NCBI GenBank assembly: GCA_947483075.1
Contig: CANKLE010000004.1
Span: 62,001-126,000, forward strand
Origin: Flavobacteriaceae bacterium
GTDB taxonomy: Bacteria; Bacteroidota; Bacteroidia; Flavobacteriales; Flavobacteriaceae
Reading direction: 5' to 3'
Length of the DNA: 64,000 nucleotides
Part shown: one piece after another, positions 17,219 to 25,070 of the stretch
Layout of the letters: each line of letters begins with the position of its first letter
How positions within the stretch are numbered: the first letter of the stretch is position 1
Notes under the pieces: generated by a model
Seen by the model: the letters and a program-made list of their open reading frames with translations, nothing else
Database searches by the model: none
What the model was told of the DNA's origin: nothing
Translations under genes and position numbers: made by a program

Positions 17219-18112
17219 TTACTTGCGCGGATGAAACCTTTGCAATACTTGTGTGAGGTGTTTGCGGTCTAGATGCACATAAATCTCGGTAGTTGTAATC
17301 GACTCGTGGCCCAACAGCAGCTGAATGGAACGCAAATCGGCACCATTTTCTAATAAATGCGTGGCAAACGAATGGCGAAAGGTGTGGGGACTAATGGTTT
17401 TGTGCAAGTTGATTTCTTCGGCCAAGGTCTTGATGATGGTGAACACCATGGCCCGGCTAAGTTGTCGGCCGCGGCGATTGAGAAACAAGGTGTCTTCGTG
17501 GCCTTTTTGAATGGGCAAATGGCTGCGCTTTTGTTGGTAAAAACGAATGAATTTTTGGGTATTTGGACCTATAGGGACAAAGCGTTGTTTGTTGCCTTTA
17601 CCGGTCACTTTGATGAATTCTTCGTCAAAAAATAGATCTGATATTTTGAGCGCAATCAATTCGGATACACGCAACCCACAACCGTACAATGTTTCTAGCA
17701 TCGCTCGATTGCGTTCGCCTTCGGGTTTGGACAAATCGATGGCGGCAATCAAGGCATCAATTTCGGAAACGGCCAAGGTATCCGGCAATTTTCGACCTAT
17801 GCGCGGCGCTTCAATCAATTCCATGGGATTGTCTGTGCGGTAATCTTCAAATATTAAATAACTAAAAAAACTTTTCAAGCCCGAAATGATGCGCGATTGC
17901 GAACGCGGATTGACTTCTTTCGAAATGGCATAAATAAATTGTTGTACTTGCTCTTCTGAAATCTTTACGGGAGAAACAAGCACTTGATTTTGTTCCAAAT
18001 AGGCCATCAAACGCTCGATATCGAAAGTGTAATTGTCAATGGTATTTTTTGACAAGCCCCGTTCGATGCGCAAATAGGATTGAAAATGCTTGAGTAAAGT
18101 GATCCAGTTCAT
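17219..18112 (-). CDS. xerD: Site-specific tyrosine recombinase XerD
   Basis: A tyrosine recombinase that, in the XerCD system, resolves chromosome dimers at dif. The N-terminal SAM-like core-binding domain covers about 1-85 (FQSYLRIERGLSKNTIDNYTFD). The catalytic domain shows Arg in CGLRVSEL, HTFRHSFATHLLENGADL, LLGHESITTTEIY with the His and the nucleophilic Tyr. The ATG at 18112 gives MNWITLLKHFQSYL and 297 residues. The longer ORF in the track would run into the upstream gene's terminator, so I reject it. It is a chromosomal housekeeping-type XerD rather than a mobile-element integrase, judging by length. Confidence 0.9.
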   Translation of the reverse strand: MNWITLLKHFQSYLRIERGLSKNTIDNYTFDIERLMAYLEQNQVLVSPVKISEEQVQQFIYAISKEVNPRSQSRIISGLKSFFSYLIFEDYRTDNPMELIEAPRIGRKLPDTLAVSEIDALIAAIDLSKPEGERNRAMLETLYGCGLRVSELIALKISDLFFDEEFIKVTGKGNKQRFVPIGPNTQKFIRFYQQKRSHLPIQKGHEDTLFLNRRGRQLSRAMVFTIIKTLAEEINLHKTISPHTFRHSFATHLLENGADLRSIQLLLGHESITTTEIYVHLDRKHLTQVLQRFHPRK

Positions 18113-18141
18113 TGAAGCAAAGTAACAGTAAAATATAGACA

Positions 18142-18166
18142 TAAAAAAAGCCCCGATTAAGGGGCT
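18142..18166 (-). terminator. Rho-independent terminator of the SBBP/T9SS gene
   Basis: On the reverse strand AGCCCC/GGGGCT with a 6-nt loop (18149-18166) is followed by seven T. It lies between the T9SS gene and xerD and supports the downstream xerD start. Confidence 0.85.
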
Positions 18167-18207
18167 CCTAAATAGGTAATTTCATAATCAATCAATTGAT
18201 AAAAATT

Positions 18208-19929
18208 TTAGTGTTTTATCAGTTTTTGTGTATGTATACCGTTTTCACTTTTCAAGTGTAAAACATAGGTGCCTTTTGCCAATGCAGAAGTTTGTACCAG
18301 GGTTGTATTTGACAATAACGAAATGCGCTGCAACAGTTGCCCTTGTAAAGAATAGAGTTCTGCAACCGTGTTTTGGTAGTTTGTACATGTAATTGTAAAC
18401 TGCTCACGCACAGGGTTGGGGTAAATGCTAAAGCTAGTTTGTGCACTCACCTCTTCGGTGCCAAGTAGCCCACCTAATTTGCAAATAAAACTATCGTTTT
18501 GACCCACCGGAGTCATGTTGAATACAGCAGAATCAGGATCAAAGTCTACAGTCGACGCAAAACGACCTGCTACATAAAGGTTGTTACCCATCACTTTTAT
18601 CGATCGTCCGTCTTCATAATTCGTAAAGCCGCCCATACACCTCGCCCATACAAAATTGCCTGATGCGTCTAATTTAGAAACGTAAATATCACCTCCCCCA
18701 ACTGTTTCTAAATCATAAACACCAATCCCTGGATCAAAATCAATAGTTCCTCCTCCTTGAATTTCGCCTGTAGTATAAATATTACCAAAAGTATCAACTG
18801 CAATGGCTTGGCCAAAATCAGCGCCTATACCTCCTAATACTTTTGCCCAAATAAAGTTACCGTCTGCATCCAACTTGAGTACAAAAGTGTCATAAAAACC
18901 AACCGTAGGAACATTATAAACTGCTACTCCTGGATCAAAATCGATTTGTGTATCATTGATATAACAGATATACCCAGTTATGCATACATTTCCTGAAGAA
19001 TCGACAACCAAATCTTTTCCTGCGTCATTCCCGTCCATGCCTATTTTCTTGGCCCAAACAAAATTTCCACTTGCATTTAATTTTAATATAAATATATCTG
19101 CCTCATTGTTGGTAGCCGATAGAGAATACACACCAATACCCGGATCAAAATCGCAGGCCTCTGGACCATGAAATTCACCGGTTGTAAAAACTTCACCAAA
19201 AGTATTAATGGCAATTGAATAAGCCGCTTCATTGCTTGTACCACCCATTGTTTTAGCCCAAATATAATTTCCGGAGGATGATAATTTCAATACAAAAACA
19301 TCTGAAGATCCAGCGCTAGCTATATTAACTACTCCAGTACCCGGATCAAAGTCTACCGTGTTATAAAAATAACCCGTCAGGAAAATTTCACCCGCTAAAT
19401 TGGTGGCAATAGAAGTTCCACGATCGGTATTATTTGATCCTATTTTCTTCGCCCAAACATAATTTCCAACGGTATCAAATTTGGCAATAAACACATCGTT
19501 ATCTCCTGCAGATGTTATATTTACTACTGCAGCACCTGGATCAAAATCAGCGGTCGAAGAAAACCAGCCCGTGAGCACCACTTCACCCGTTGGGGTAATT
19601 GCGATAGAAAAGCCCAAATCGCTGCCTACTCCACCGATACGTTTGGCCCACACCAAATTCCCGGAAGTATCTAATTTGGAAATAAAAATATCATCGAGAC
19701 CTGCAGACGTTAGATTAAAAACACCAGGTCCTGGATCAAAGTCTGCAGTGCCCGAAAAAGCACCAGTGCTGTAAACATTTCCTGTGTTATCTACTGCAAT
19801 AGAATTGCAAGAATCATCACCCGTTCCACCCTGTTGCTTGGCCCATAGTAAGTTTTGTGCATGCGCAGGCAGTTGTCCAAGGAATAAAAAACAAAAAAAG
19901 GGTAGAGTGAATAGCGTATTTTTTTTCAT
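18208..19929 (-). CDS. T9SS-secreted SBBP beta-propeller repeat protein
   Basis: A 573-residue secreted protein. The signal peptide MKKNTLFTLPFFCFLFLGQLPAHAQ is followed by seven repeats of ~50-58 residues, each carrying a DFDPG-type motif and a GN(x)xWAK strand, the SBBP (seven-bladed propeller) pattern. A C-terminal type A sorting domain (about 495-573: FSIYPNPVREQFTITC ... KGTYVLHLKSENG) directs export by T9SS. Function is unknown; such propellers often bind proteins or glycans at the cell surface. The ATG at 19929 is preferred over the track start because the signal peptide starts there. It has its own terminator downstream. Confidence 0.87.
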   Translation of the reverse strand: MKKNTLFTLPFFCFLFLGQLPAHAQNLLWAKQQGGTGDDSCNSIAVDNTGNVYSTGAFSGTADFDPGPGVFNLTSAGLDDIFISKLDTSGNLVWAKRIGGVGSDLGFSIAITPTGEVVLTGWFSSTADFDPGAAVVNITSAGDNDVFIAKFDTVGNYVWAKKIGSNNTDRGTSIATNLAGEIFLTGYFYNTVDFDPGTGVVNIASAGSSDVFVLKLSSSGNYIWAKTMGGTSNEAAYSIAINTFGEVFTTGEFHGPEACDFDPGIGVYSLSATNNEADIFILKLNASGNFVWAKKIGMDGNDAGKDLVVDSSGNVCITGYICYINDTQIDFDPGVAVYNVPTVGFYDTFVLKLDADGNFIWAKVLGGIGADFGQAIAVDTFGNIYTTGEIQGGGTIDFDPGIGVYDLETVGGGDIYVSKLDASGNFVWARCMGGFTNYEDGRSIKVMGNNLYVAGRFASTVDFDPDSAVFNMTPVGQNDSFICKLGGLLGTEEVSAQTSFSIYPNPVREQFTITCTNYQNTVAELYSLQGQLLQRISLLSNTTLVQTSALAKGTYVLHLKSENGIHTQKLIKH

Positions 19930-19978
19930 TTGTGTAAGAGGAATTAGTCTATTTGAATACAATAATTGGGTGTTAAAC

Positions 19979-20010
19979 AAAAAAAACTTGGATAAAAATT
20001 ACCCAAGTTT
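19979..20010 (-). terminator. Rho-independent terminator of the DUF2135-like lipoprotein operon
   Basis: Stem AAACTTGG/CCAAGTTT (19984-19991 with 20003-20010). On the reverse strand it is followed by a T run. It lies 21 nt past the stop of the downstream lipoprotein gene. Confidence 0.75.
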
Positions 20011-20030
20011 TTGCCTTCTAACCAATTTAT

Positions 20031-20492
20031 TTAGTTTGTATACGTCCAGTGAGTAGTGTTTCCTTGCGCGCTTAAGGTTCCGGTTTGTGTAGTAATTATC
20101 GTTCCGTTTTTTATTACTCGTAACGTAAAACTTGAAGCTGATCCGCTGGTACCACAATTGTTGTAGTAGTTTACCCAATATTCGTATTGGCCCGTTGGAG
20201 CCGTTCCATTTACCCAAAATATATTCTCGTTAGGACCACTCGCACAACTGCCACAAAGACAATCTACATCTAGTGTTCCGGCATCTGCCGTGCGGTTAGA
20301 GTATGAAATAATTGCACCAGAGGGAGTTTTTACATACAAATCCAAATCAACATTTTCGGAATTGGTAAACTGCAAATTAAAACGAGGATTTCCGTCTTGA
20401 CCCGCTAGATTGTTTGTGTCTGAAGTTGTTGAATCAGAACTACAGGAAATTACAATCCCGCTCACAAATAGAAATAAAAGTAGTTTTTTCAT
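20031..20492 (-). CDS. Lipoprotein with YfaP/DUF2135-like domain, short paralogue
   Basis: A 153-residue lipoprotein: MKKLLLFLFVSGIVISC is a type II signal with lipidated Cys 17. The rest is one domain with DLDLYVKTPSGAIISYSNR, LDVDCLCGSC, NIFW and GQYEYWVNYYNNCG. That pattern resembles YfaP/DUF2135 domains (D-x-DLYV-xP-G, YxNR, LDVD, xxxW, GxYxYxVxYY). The ATG at 20492 is chosen because the lipobox then fits. The last third of the upstream gene is a clear paralogue (GNPRFNLQFT shared). The 13-nt gap and shared terminator indicate an operon. Role unknown; probably envelope-associated. Confidence 0.75.
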   Translation of the reverse strand: MKKLLLFLFVSGIVISCSSDSTTSDTNNLAGQDGNPRFNLQFTNSENVDLDLYVKTPSGAIISYSNRTADAGTLDVDCLCGSCASGPNENIFWVNGTAPTGQYEYWVNYYNNCGTSGSASSFTLRVIKNGTIITTQTGTLSAQGNTTHWTYTN

Positions 20493-20505
20493 AATTAGGT
20501 TTTTT

Positions 20506-21714
20506 TTAGTTTTTAATATAAGTCCACGTAGGTGTTGTACCACCTGTAGTAAGTGTACCCGTATGCGATTGTACAATTGTAGAATTGTTCATGACACGCA
20601 CCGTGTAGTTGGCGTTCGGGTTGGAACTCGAACAACTGCTGTAAAATTTCACATAATATTGATAGGTTCCTGCTGGTCCAGTTTGCCAAAATACATTTTC
20701 ACCCGTGCCATTTGATGTGCTGCTCCCGCATTGACAATCTACATCCAATTCTCCGCCTTGGCCTGTTCGGTTGCCATAATAAATCAATGTGCCGTCTGGT
20801 GTTTTAACGTATAAATCCAAATCATATCCGGCAGTGAATTGCAAATTAAAACGCGGATTTCCGGCGCTACCAACCAAACCGCCTCCCGTACCATCGCATT
20901 CTGGTCCTTCATTTGACGGACAAATTGCCAACGTACCACCCCCATCAGGCGTAGTAAAACTACCTGTGCTTACTTGGCCATTTTCCCAATTTACGGTATA
21001 GGTATGTTGGGTGTTTTTGGGTAAAATATACTGCACAGTACTGCAATCTGTAAATGCTACCGGGTTTCCATCAAGACCAACTAAGGTTCCAGAATTACAG
21101 AAAATTTGAGATTGTATGTTATCATAATTAAATGGAATGGTGTTCCATAAAGCATAATAGGAATCACATCGCCCACCTGGATGATAAAATTTATTTAAAC
21201 CACTAAACGAGACACCATCTACGGTCACTGTAGCTTTACAAGATTCGTCATGCGTAAAAATCACTGAGGAATTCAATAGATTTTCCCACCCACCAGTGGT
21301 TTGTAATTCGGGCACATCACCCCCAACGGTCATGGAAGAGCCATCGGGATTGGTTCCGCTCAAATAAATAGAACGTGTAGTCGTATCAATTGAACCAGTG
21401 ATATTGGTAATATTCGCAAATGCTCCTTCCGTTTGAGTAATATTGATGGCATAACTATTTCCTTGCTTTACAGAGATGCCTCTCATATTACCCGAAAGTA
21501 AATTTAAATCGGTTGATCCATTGGCGGCAATCGTAATATACCCTTCTAAAGGTGAGGTTGTCCCGTTGTTGTACAAGGTGCCTGTGAAGATTCCCGAAAA
21601 TTCAAAATCGGATAAAGAAGGTGTTTTTGCTCCGTCGTCCTTGCTACAACTCACACAGAGCAATAAAATACCGACATAGAAAAAGTGTACGGATTTAGTG
21701 AATAGTGTTTTCAT
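20506..21714 (-). CDS. Lipoprotein with C-terminal YfaP/DUF2135-like domain, long paralogue
   Basis: A 402-residue lipoprotein (lipobox LLLCVSC, Cys 23). Residues about 30-150 form a beta-rich region (SGIFTGTLYNNG ... MTVGGDVPEL). About 150-270 is a Cys-containing region of unknown fold (ESCKATVTVDG, HPGGRCDSYY). The C-terminal ~120 residues repeat the domain of the neighbouring short lipoprotein (DLDLYVKTPDGTLIYYGNR, LDVDCQCGS, VFW, GTYQYYVKFYSSCSSS). The track start is a TTG; ATG 21714 is used. A NarL-type palindrome and promoter lie directly upstream, linking it to the adjacent two-component system. Its predicted leader is only about 7 nt. Confidence 0.72.
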   Translation of the reverse strand: MKTLFTKSVHFFYVGILLLCVSCSKDDGAKTPSLSDFEFSGIFTGTLYNNGTTSPLEGYITIAANGSTDLNLLSGNMRGISVKQGNSYAINITQTEGAFANITNITGSIDTTTRSIYLSGTNPDGSSMTVGGDVPELQTTGGWENLLNSSVIFTHDESCKATVTVDGVSFSGLNKFYHPGGRCDSYYALWNTIPFNYDNIQSQIFCNSGTLVGLDGNPVAFTDCSTVQYILPKNTQHTYTVNWENGQVSTGSFTTPDGGGTLAICPSNEGPECDGTGGGLVGSAGNPRFNLQFTAGYDLDLYVKTPDGTLIYYGNRTGQGGELDVDCQCGSSTSNGTGENVFWQTGPAGTYQYYVKFYSSCSSSNPNANYTVRVMNNSTIVQSHTGTLTTGGTTPTWTYIKN

Positions 21715-21726
21715 TAGTTTTTTTAA

Positions 21727-21757
21727 CAAATAAACTGCATACTACAACTTATGTCAA
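21727..21757 (-). promoter_or_regulatory. Promoter of the lipoprotein operon (TTG-N20-TTTATTTG)
   Basis: On the reverse strand the -33 TTG begins at 21757, the base after the palindrome. The -7 TTTATTTG spans 21734-21727 (one mismatch to TAnnTTTG). The start codon is only 13 nt beyond the -7 box. Confidence 0.6.
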
Positions 21758-21773
21758 TACCCATTTGTGGGTA
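21758..21773. promoter_or_regulatory. NarL-like 7-2-7 operator TACCCATTTGTGGGTA (lipoprotein operon)
   Basis: Inverted heptamers TACCCAT and TACCCAC (reverse strand) are separated by 2 nt, the 7-2-7 arrangement bound by NarL-type regulators (TACYYMT). The -7 octamer of the lipoprotein promoter starts exactly 23 nt after it. A one-base variant with the same spacing precedes the response regulator gene. Confidence 0.65.
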
Positions 21774-21789
21774 AATCACAATGATACTA

Positions 21790-23565
21790 TTATTTTATTG
21801 GGAGATTAATTTGCACGACAGTGCCCTGATTTAAAGTACTGGTAATTTCAAAACTGCCTCGATAATTCTGGATGCGTTTTTGGCTATTCTCTAACCCAAA
21901 CCCAAAAGGCACCTGGTCGGTATTAAACCCTACCCCATCATCAGTAATTTGAACTAAATAATGTGTCGGATATGCATAAAATTCAACCATTACAGCTTGA
22001 GCTTTTCCGTGATTGCTCGCGTTATTAATGAGTTCTAAGACAATTAAATACACATCATAAATCCATTCCTCTTCAATTATCTCGGGAAAATTGTAAGTAT
22101 ATAGCTCAATTTTAGGAATTGCCACGGTGCGCGAACGGCTCTCAATTTGGTTATGTAAACTGGCATATAACGCGCCTTCATCGAGCGATTTGGGAAGAAT
22201 TTGGTGGGAAATCATACGAATATCATTTGACAATTCGGCCATGGAATCATTAACCTGTTGATATTGCTTAAGTTGGATGAGTTGCCTGATGTAGGCCAAT
22301 TGACTGCCAATATTATCGTGAATTAAATTGGCAATAGAGCGGCGTTCACGCACTTGGGTTTGCGAGATGACTTGGATGGTTTTGTAGCGTTCGTCTATTA
22401 AATCGATAACCAGTTGCGAGTTCTCTTTATGAGTATTCATGTATTTGTTGGTGAGGATATACCCAAACAATAGTGCCTCATACAAAAAGACAAAGACCAA
22501 CAAATTCTCCGGAAAACTGGCTTGTATCACTTTAAAAGATCGCAATAAAATGGCATGACCCCATAACAAATGAGGCCAAAAAGTGAGCAACATTAAATAA
22601 GACGGTTTAGATTCGTAGCGAATGTTGCGAAAAACGGCAAATACCATATAAATAAAACTCAACGTGATGGCAGAAAAGACCAAGTAAAAACAAATCTTTA
22701 AAATAAAATTCCATTCTAATGCATAGAAAAAAAGAGAGAGAAAAATAATTGATGTCGTTACCCACAAACTCAATAGTATGTGTCTAAATGGCTTGGGTTG
22801 GTAATTTTTTAAATTGGTAAAACTGCAAATAAGCCTCGTTAAGATCACAAACCAAATTGTTGAGGCGTAAATGTGCAGCTCACTAAAGTATAAGAAATGA
22901 GGAAACAGGGTGAATTTGGCATAATTAGAATAACTCACTATGTACAGAATCGAGCAAATTGAATACAAGGTGTAGTAAAAGTAAACCGGTCGTTTAGTGA
23001 TTCGATATAAGCTAATATTGAGCAACATTAAAATTAATATAACCCCTATAAATACCGAGATTACAATCAATTTAGCATTCGAAAGTTTTACCAACTCGGT
23101 TACCGATTCTAGACCATACGAAAACTCAAAAAAAGAAGTGGTTTTCTTTAATTTCACCAAACAGCTTTTTTGTTCCTTAGCTTTCAGCTCAAAAACAAAC
23201 GAATGATAAGATAAAAACTGAGCTTCATTGGCAGTTCGATCGCCCAGCATTCGGATGCGATTGGGTTCGTAACACACCAAACTGTCTATGTTGTTGTTGT
23301 AGAAGGATAATCCGAAGCGTTGGGTATGTGCGGTGGTATTGGTAAACCTAAAACGGCACCAAACCGTGGCGTTTTCATTGTAACCAATATTGATGTGCCG
23401 ATCTGCTGGCAACGTTTTCCAAGCCGATTTAGGTAAATTTGTTGGCGTATATTGCGAGGTAGAATCAACCAAATACTGCGCTGACTGGCGCACAGCAGGA
23501 AAATCAAATTGCGCTTGAGCAGTGAAACTCAGTATGAGTAAACTAAGAAAATAAATTATTCTCAT
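21790..23565 (-). CDS. Sensor histidine kinase, 7TM-DISM type with HisKA_3/NarX-like core
   Basis: A 591-residue sensor kinase. The signal peptide MRIIYFLSLLILSFTAQAQ precedes a periplasmic beta-sandwich (about 20-165, 7TMR-DISMED2-like). Seven hydrophobic helices follow (about 170-375) and a short coiled coil. The transmitter has the phospho-acceptor in RRSIANLIHDNIGSQ (His about 416), N-box ELINNASNHG, G1 DDGVGFN and G2 GFGLENSQKRI. All catalytic motifs look intact. The track start is a TTG; the ATG at 23565 overlaps the regulator gene by 23 nt, so translation is coupled. The periplasmic ligand is unknown. Confidence 0.88.
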   Translation of the reverse strand: MRIIYFLSLLILSFTAQAQFDFPAVRQSAQYLVDSTSQYTPTNLPKSAWKTLPADRHINIGYNENATVWCRFRFTNTTAHTQRFGLSFYNNNIDSLVCYEPNRIRMLGDRTANEAQFLSYHSFVFELKAKEQKSCLVKLKKTTSFFEFSYGLESVTELVKLSNAKLIVISVFIGVILILMLLNISLYRITKRPVYFYYTLYSICSILYIVSYSNYAKFTLFPHFLYFSELHIYASTIWFVILTRLICSFTNLKNYQPKPFRHILLSLWVTTSIIFLSLFFYALEWNFILKICFYLVFSAITLSFIYMVFAVFRNIRYESKPSYLMLLTFWPHLLWGHAILLRSFKVIQASFPENLLVFVFLYEALLFGYILTNKYMNTHKENSQLVIDLIDERYKTIQVISQTQVRERRSIANLIHDNIGSQLAYIRQLIQLKQYQQVNDSMAELSNDIRMISHQILPKSLDEGALYASLHNQIESRSRTVAIPKIELYTYNFPEIIEEEWIYDVYLIVLELINNASNHGKAQAVMVEFYAYPTHYLVQITDDGVGFNTDQVPFGFGLENSQKRIQNYRGSFEITSTLNQGTVVQINLPIK

Positions 23566-24175
23566 GCGCAAATTTAATGAGCGAACTGCTGTTGGATATT
23601 TCTAGCTTTTTGTTGATGTTTTTGCGGTGTGTATCTACGGTGGTTTTACTGATAAATAATTCGGAAGCAATTTCCTTGCTGGTTTTTCCTTCAATAATCA
23701 ACCGAATGATTTGTTTTTCTTGGGCCGAAAGAGAAAATTTCTTGAGTTGGGCTTTGTCCTTGTTGTCAAAATCGGGGATGCCTTTTTTGGTAGTACTGGC
23801 CTGGTAAAAGTCGTGTGATTTAGACTCAATTACTGCTATCAATTCTTCAATGGGGGTTTCTTTGGGCAAAAATGCATCTACACCAAGCCGAGCAGCTTTA
23901 TTTACCAGAAATTCCTCAAAATAGGCCGAGAGAATAATGACTTTGGCTTTGGGATGAATTTTTTTGAACTGCTGAATCAATTGAAAACCGTCGCGTTCGT
24001 CAATATTCAAATCACAGAGAAACACATCTACCGCTGCCGATGTAAAGTAATTTTGGCATTGATCGGAATCGCTAAACAAGGTGATGTCGTAATCCGTGCC
24101 AAATTTCTTTAACACCTCTGACAGTCCATTCAAAAACAGCAAATGATCATCACAAATAAGAATTTTTTTATGCAT
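23543..24175 (-). CDS. LuxR/NarL-family response regulator
   Basis: A 210-residue response regulator. The receiver domain (1-120) has the acidic pair DD at 9-10, phospho-acceptor Asp 55 in FLCDLNIDE, the switch Ser in IILSAYF and the Lys in FLPKE. The GerE-type HTH (about 145-205) reads LSAQEKQIIRLIIEGKTSKEIASELFISKTTVDTHRKNI. It is the first gene of a two-gene operon with the kinase. A 7-2-7 palindrome followed by a consensus promoter lies upstream, which suggests autoregulation. Confidence 0.92.
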   Translation of the reverse strand: MHKKILICDDHLLFLNGLSEVLKKFGTDYDITLFSDSDQCQNYFTSAAVDVFLCDLNIDERDGFQLIQQFKKIHPKAKVIILSAYFEEFLVNKAARLGVDAFLPKETPIEELIAVIESKSHDFYQASTTKKGIPDFDNKDKAQLKKFSLSAQEKQIIRLIIEGKTSKEIASELFISKTTVDTHRKNINKKLEISNSSSLIKFAHENNLFS

Positions 24176-24286
24176 CAGGTGTAGTTTTAGAATTACATTG
24201 GCTATAGCATCGTACTAATTAACTTTCTAGCCAAAAAGCAGAACTAAAGTAGGCAAATAAAGTTGATTTGAAGAAATAACGAAATA

Positions 24287-24317
24287 CAAACATACTCGCA
24301 AATAAAAAGCAAACAAA
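24287..24317 (-). promoter_or_regulatory. Promoter of the two-component operon (TTTG-N19-TATGTTTG)
   Basis: On the reverse strand a -33 TTTG (24317-24314) immediately follows the palindrome, and a perfect -7 TATGTTTG spans 24294-24287. It predicts a leader of about 105 nt before the regulator ATG at 24175. Confidence 0.65.
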
Positions 24318-24333
24318 TACCTATTTGTGGGTA
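24318..24333. promoter_or_regulatory. NarL-like 7-2-7 operator TACCTATTTGTGGGTA (two-component operon)
   Basis: It differs from the site at 21758-21773 at one of 16 positions; TACCTAT matches the TACYYMT heptamer. The distance from the palindrome to the -7 box is 23 nt, the same as at the lipoprotein promoter. Confidence 0.65.
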
Positions 24334-24344
24334 TATTACCCCAT

Positions 24345-24370
24345 AAAAAAAGCCTCCCAGTGGGAGGCTT
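24345..24370 (-). terminator. Rho-independent terminator of outer-membrane protein gene 1
   Basis: Hairpin AGCCTCCCAGTGGGAGGCT (24351-24369) flanked by A6 on the left and T on the right, so it can work on both strands. An identical 19-bp hairpin ends the next upstream gene. Confidence 0.85.
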
Positions 24371-24387
24371 TTTAAAGATATATTCGA

Positions 24388-24927
24388 TTAGAATTTGTAA
24401 CCAAAAGAAACAGAAATCACATTATTTTTATACGTTTCATAAGTAGTGTCTTTATTTAAAGCCGACATACCCATATTGTAACGCAAGTCTAACATCATGT
24501 TTTCGTTTAAATCATACCCAGCGCCTAAATTCAAACCAAAATCAGTAGTGTTGTATCCGTCTTTTACATCAGCTCCACCTTCTTTAGCCGACATTAACAA
24601 ACCAATTTGAGGTCCCGCTTGAATGTTGAACGTTTCACCTACATAATACTTGGCCATTACAGGGATATTAATGTACGTTAAGTCTATAGATCCACCTGTA
24701 TAAGTACATCCTTGATTCGAGTACACCAACTCCGGTTGGATGGCAAATTTGTCAGAGGCTTTGAACTCTAATAAACCACCAATGTGAAATGTGGTTTTGG
24801 CTGAAGTTCCAGTAGCTCCTGCAATAGAAGCAGAATTGATTCCCCCTTTAACTCCAAATTTCATGTCTTGCGCGTTTGCAAAACCGAATGCACCTACTGC
24901 GATAGCAGCTAAAATAATTTTTTTCAT
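24388..24927 (-). CDS. Outer-membrane beta-barrel protein (PorT-like family), paralogue 1
   Basis: A 179-residue barrel protein with signal peptide MKKIILAAIAVGAFGFANAQ. The mature part begins MKFGVKGGINSASI, contains FAIQPELVYSNQG, INIPVMAKYYVGETFNIQAGPQIGLL and LNLGAGYDLNENMMLDLRYNMGMS, and ends VISVSFGYKF with the C-terminal Phe used by the BAM machinery. This is the bacteroidetal outer-membrane beta-barrel (OMP_b-brl_2/PorT-like) pattern. Its signal peptide, C-terminus and terminator closely match those of the next gene, which suggests tandem duplication. Ligand or role unknown. Confidence 0.82.
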   Translation of the reverse strand: MKKIILAAIAVGAFGFANAQDMKFGVKGGINSASIAGATGTSAKTTFHIGGLLEFKASDKFAIQPELVYSNQGCTYTGGSIDLTYINIPVMAKYYVGETFNIQAGPQIGLLMSAKEGGADVKDGYNTTDFGLNLGAGYDLNENMMLDLRYNMGMSALNKDTTYETYKNNVISVSFGYKF

Positions 24928-25022
24928 ACTAAATGTTTGTTATGATTAATAATAGTTAAATGTAAAATTACCTCTTTATTTATTTTGCTTCTGTAGTTAT
25001 TCTTATAAACAAAACTATTAAC

Positions 25023-25047
25023 AAAAAAAGCCTCCCAGTGGGAGGCT
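25023..25047 (-). terminator. Rho-independent terminator of outer-membrane protein gene 2
   Basis: AGCCTCCCAGTGGGAGGCT (25029-25047) is identical to the hairpin at 24351-24369; on the reverse strand it is followed by T7. Confidence 0.85.
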
Positions 25048-25070
25048 TTCTTATGCAATAATAAATTCGA

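Noticed and set aside
17219-18112. xerD as the integrase of a genomic island
   Set aside because: Length and motifs fit the housekeeping XerD; no att repeats or mobile genes were seen nearby.
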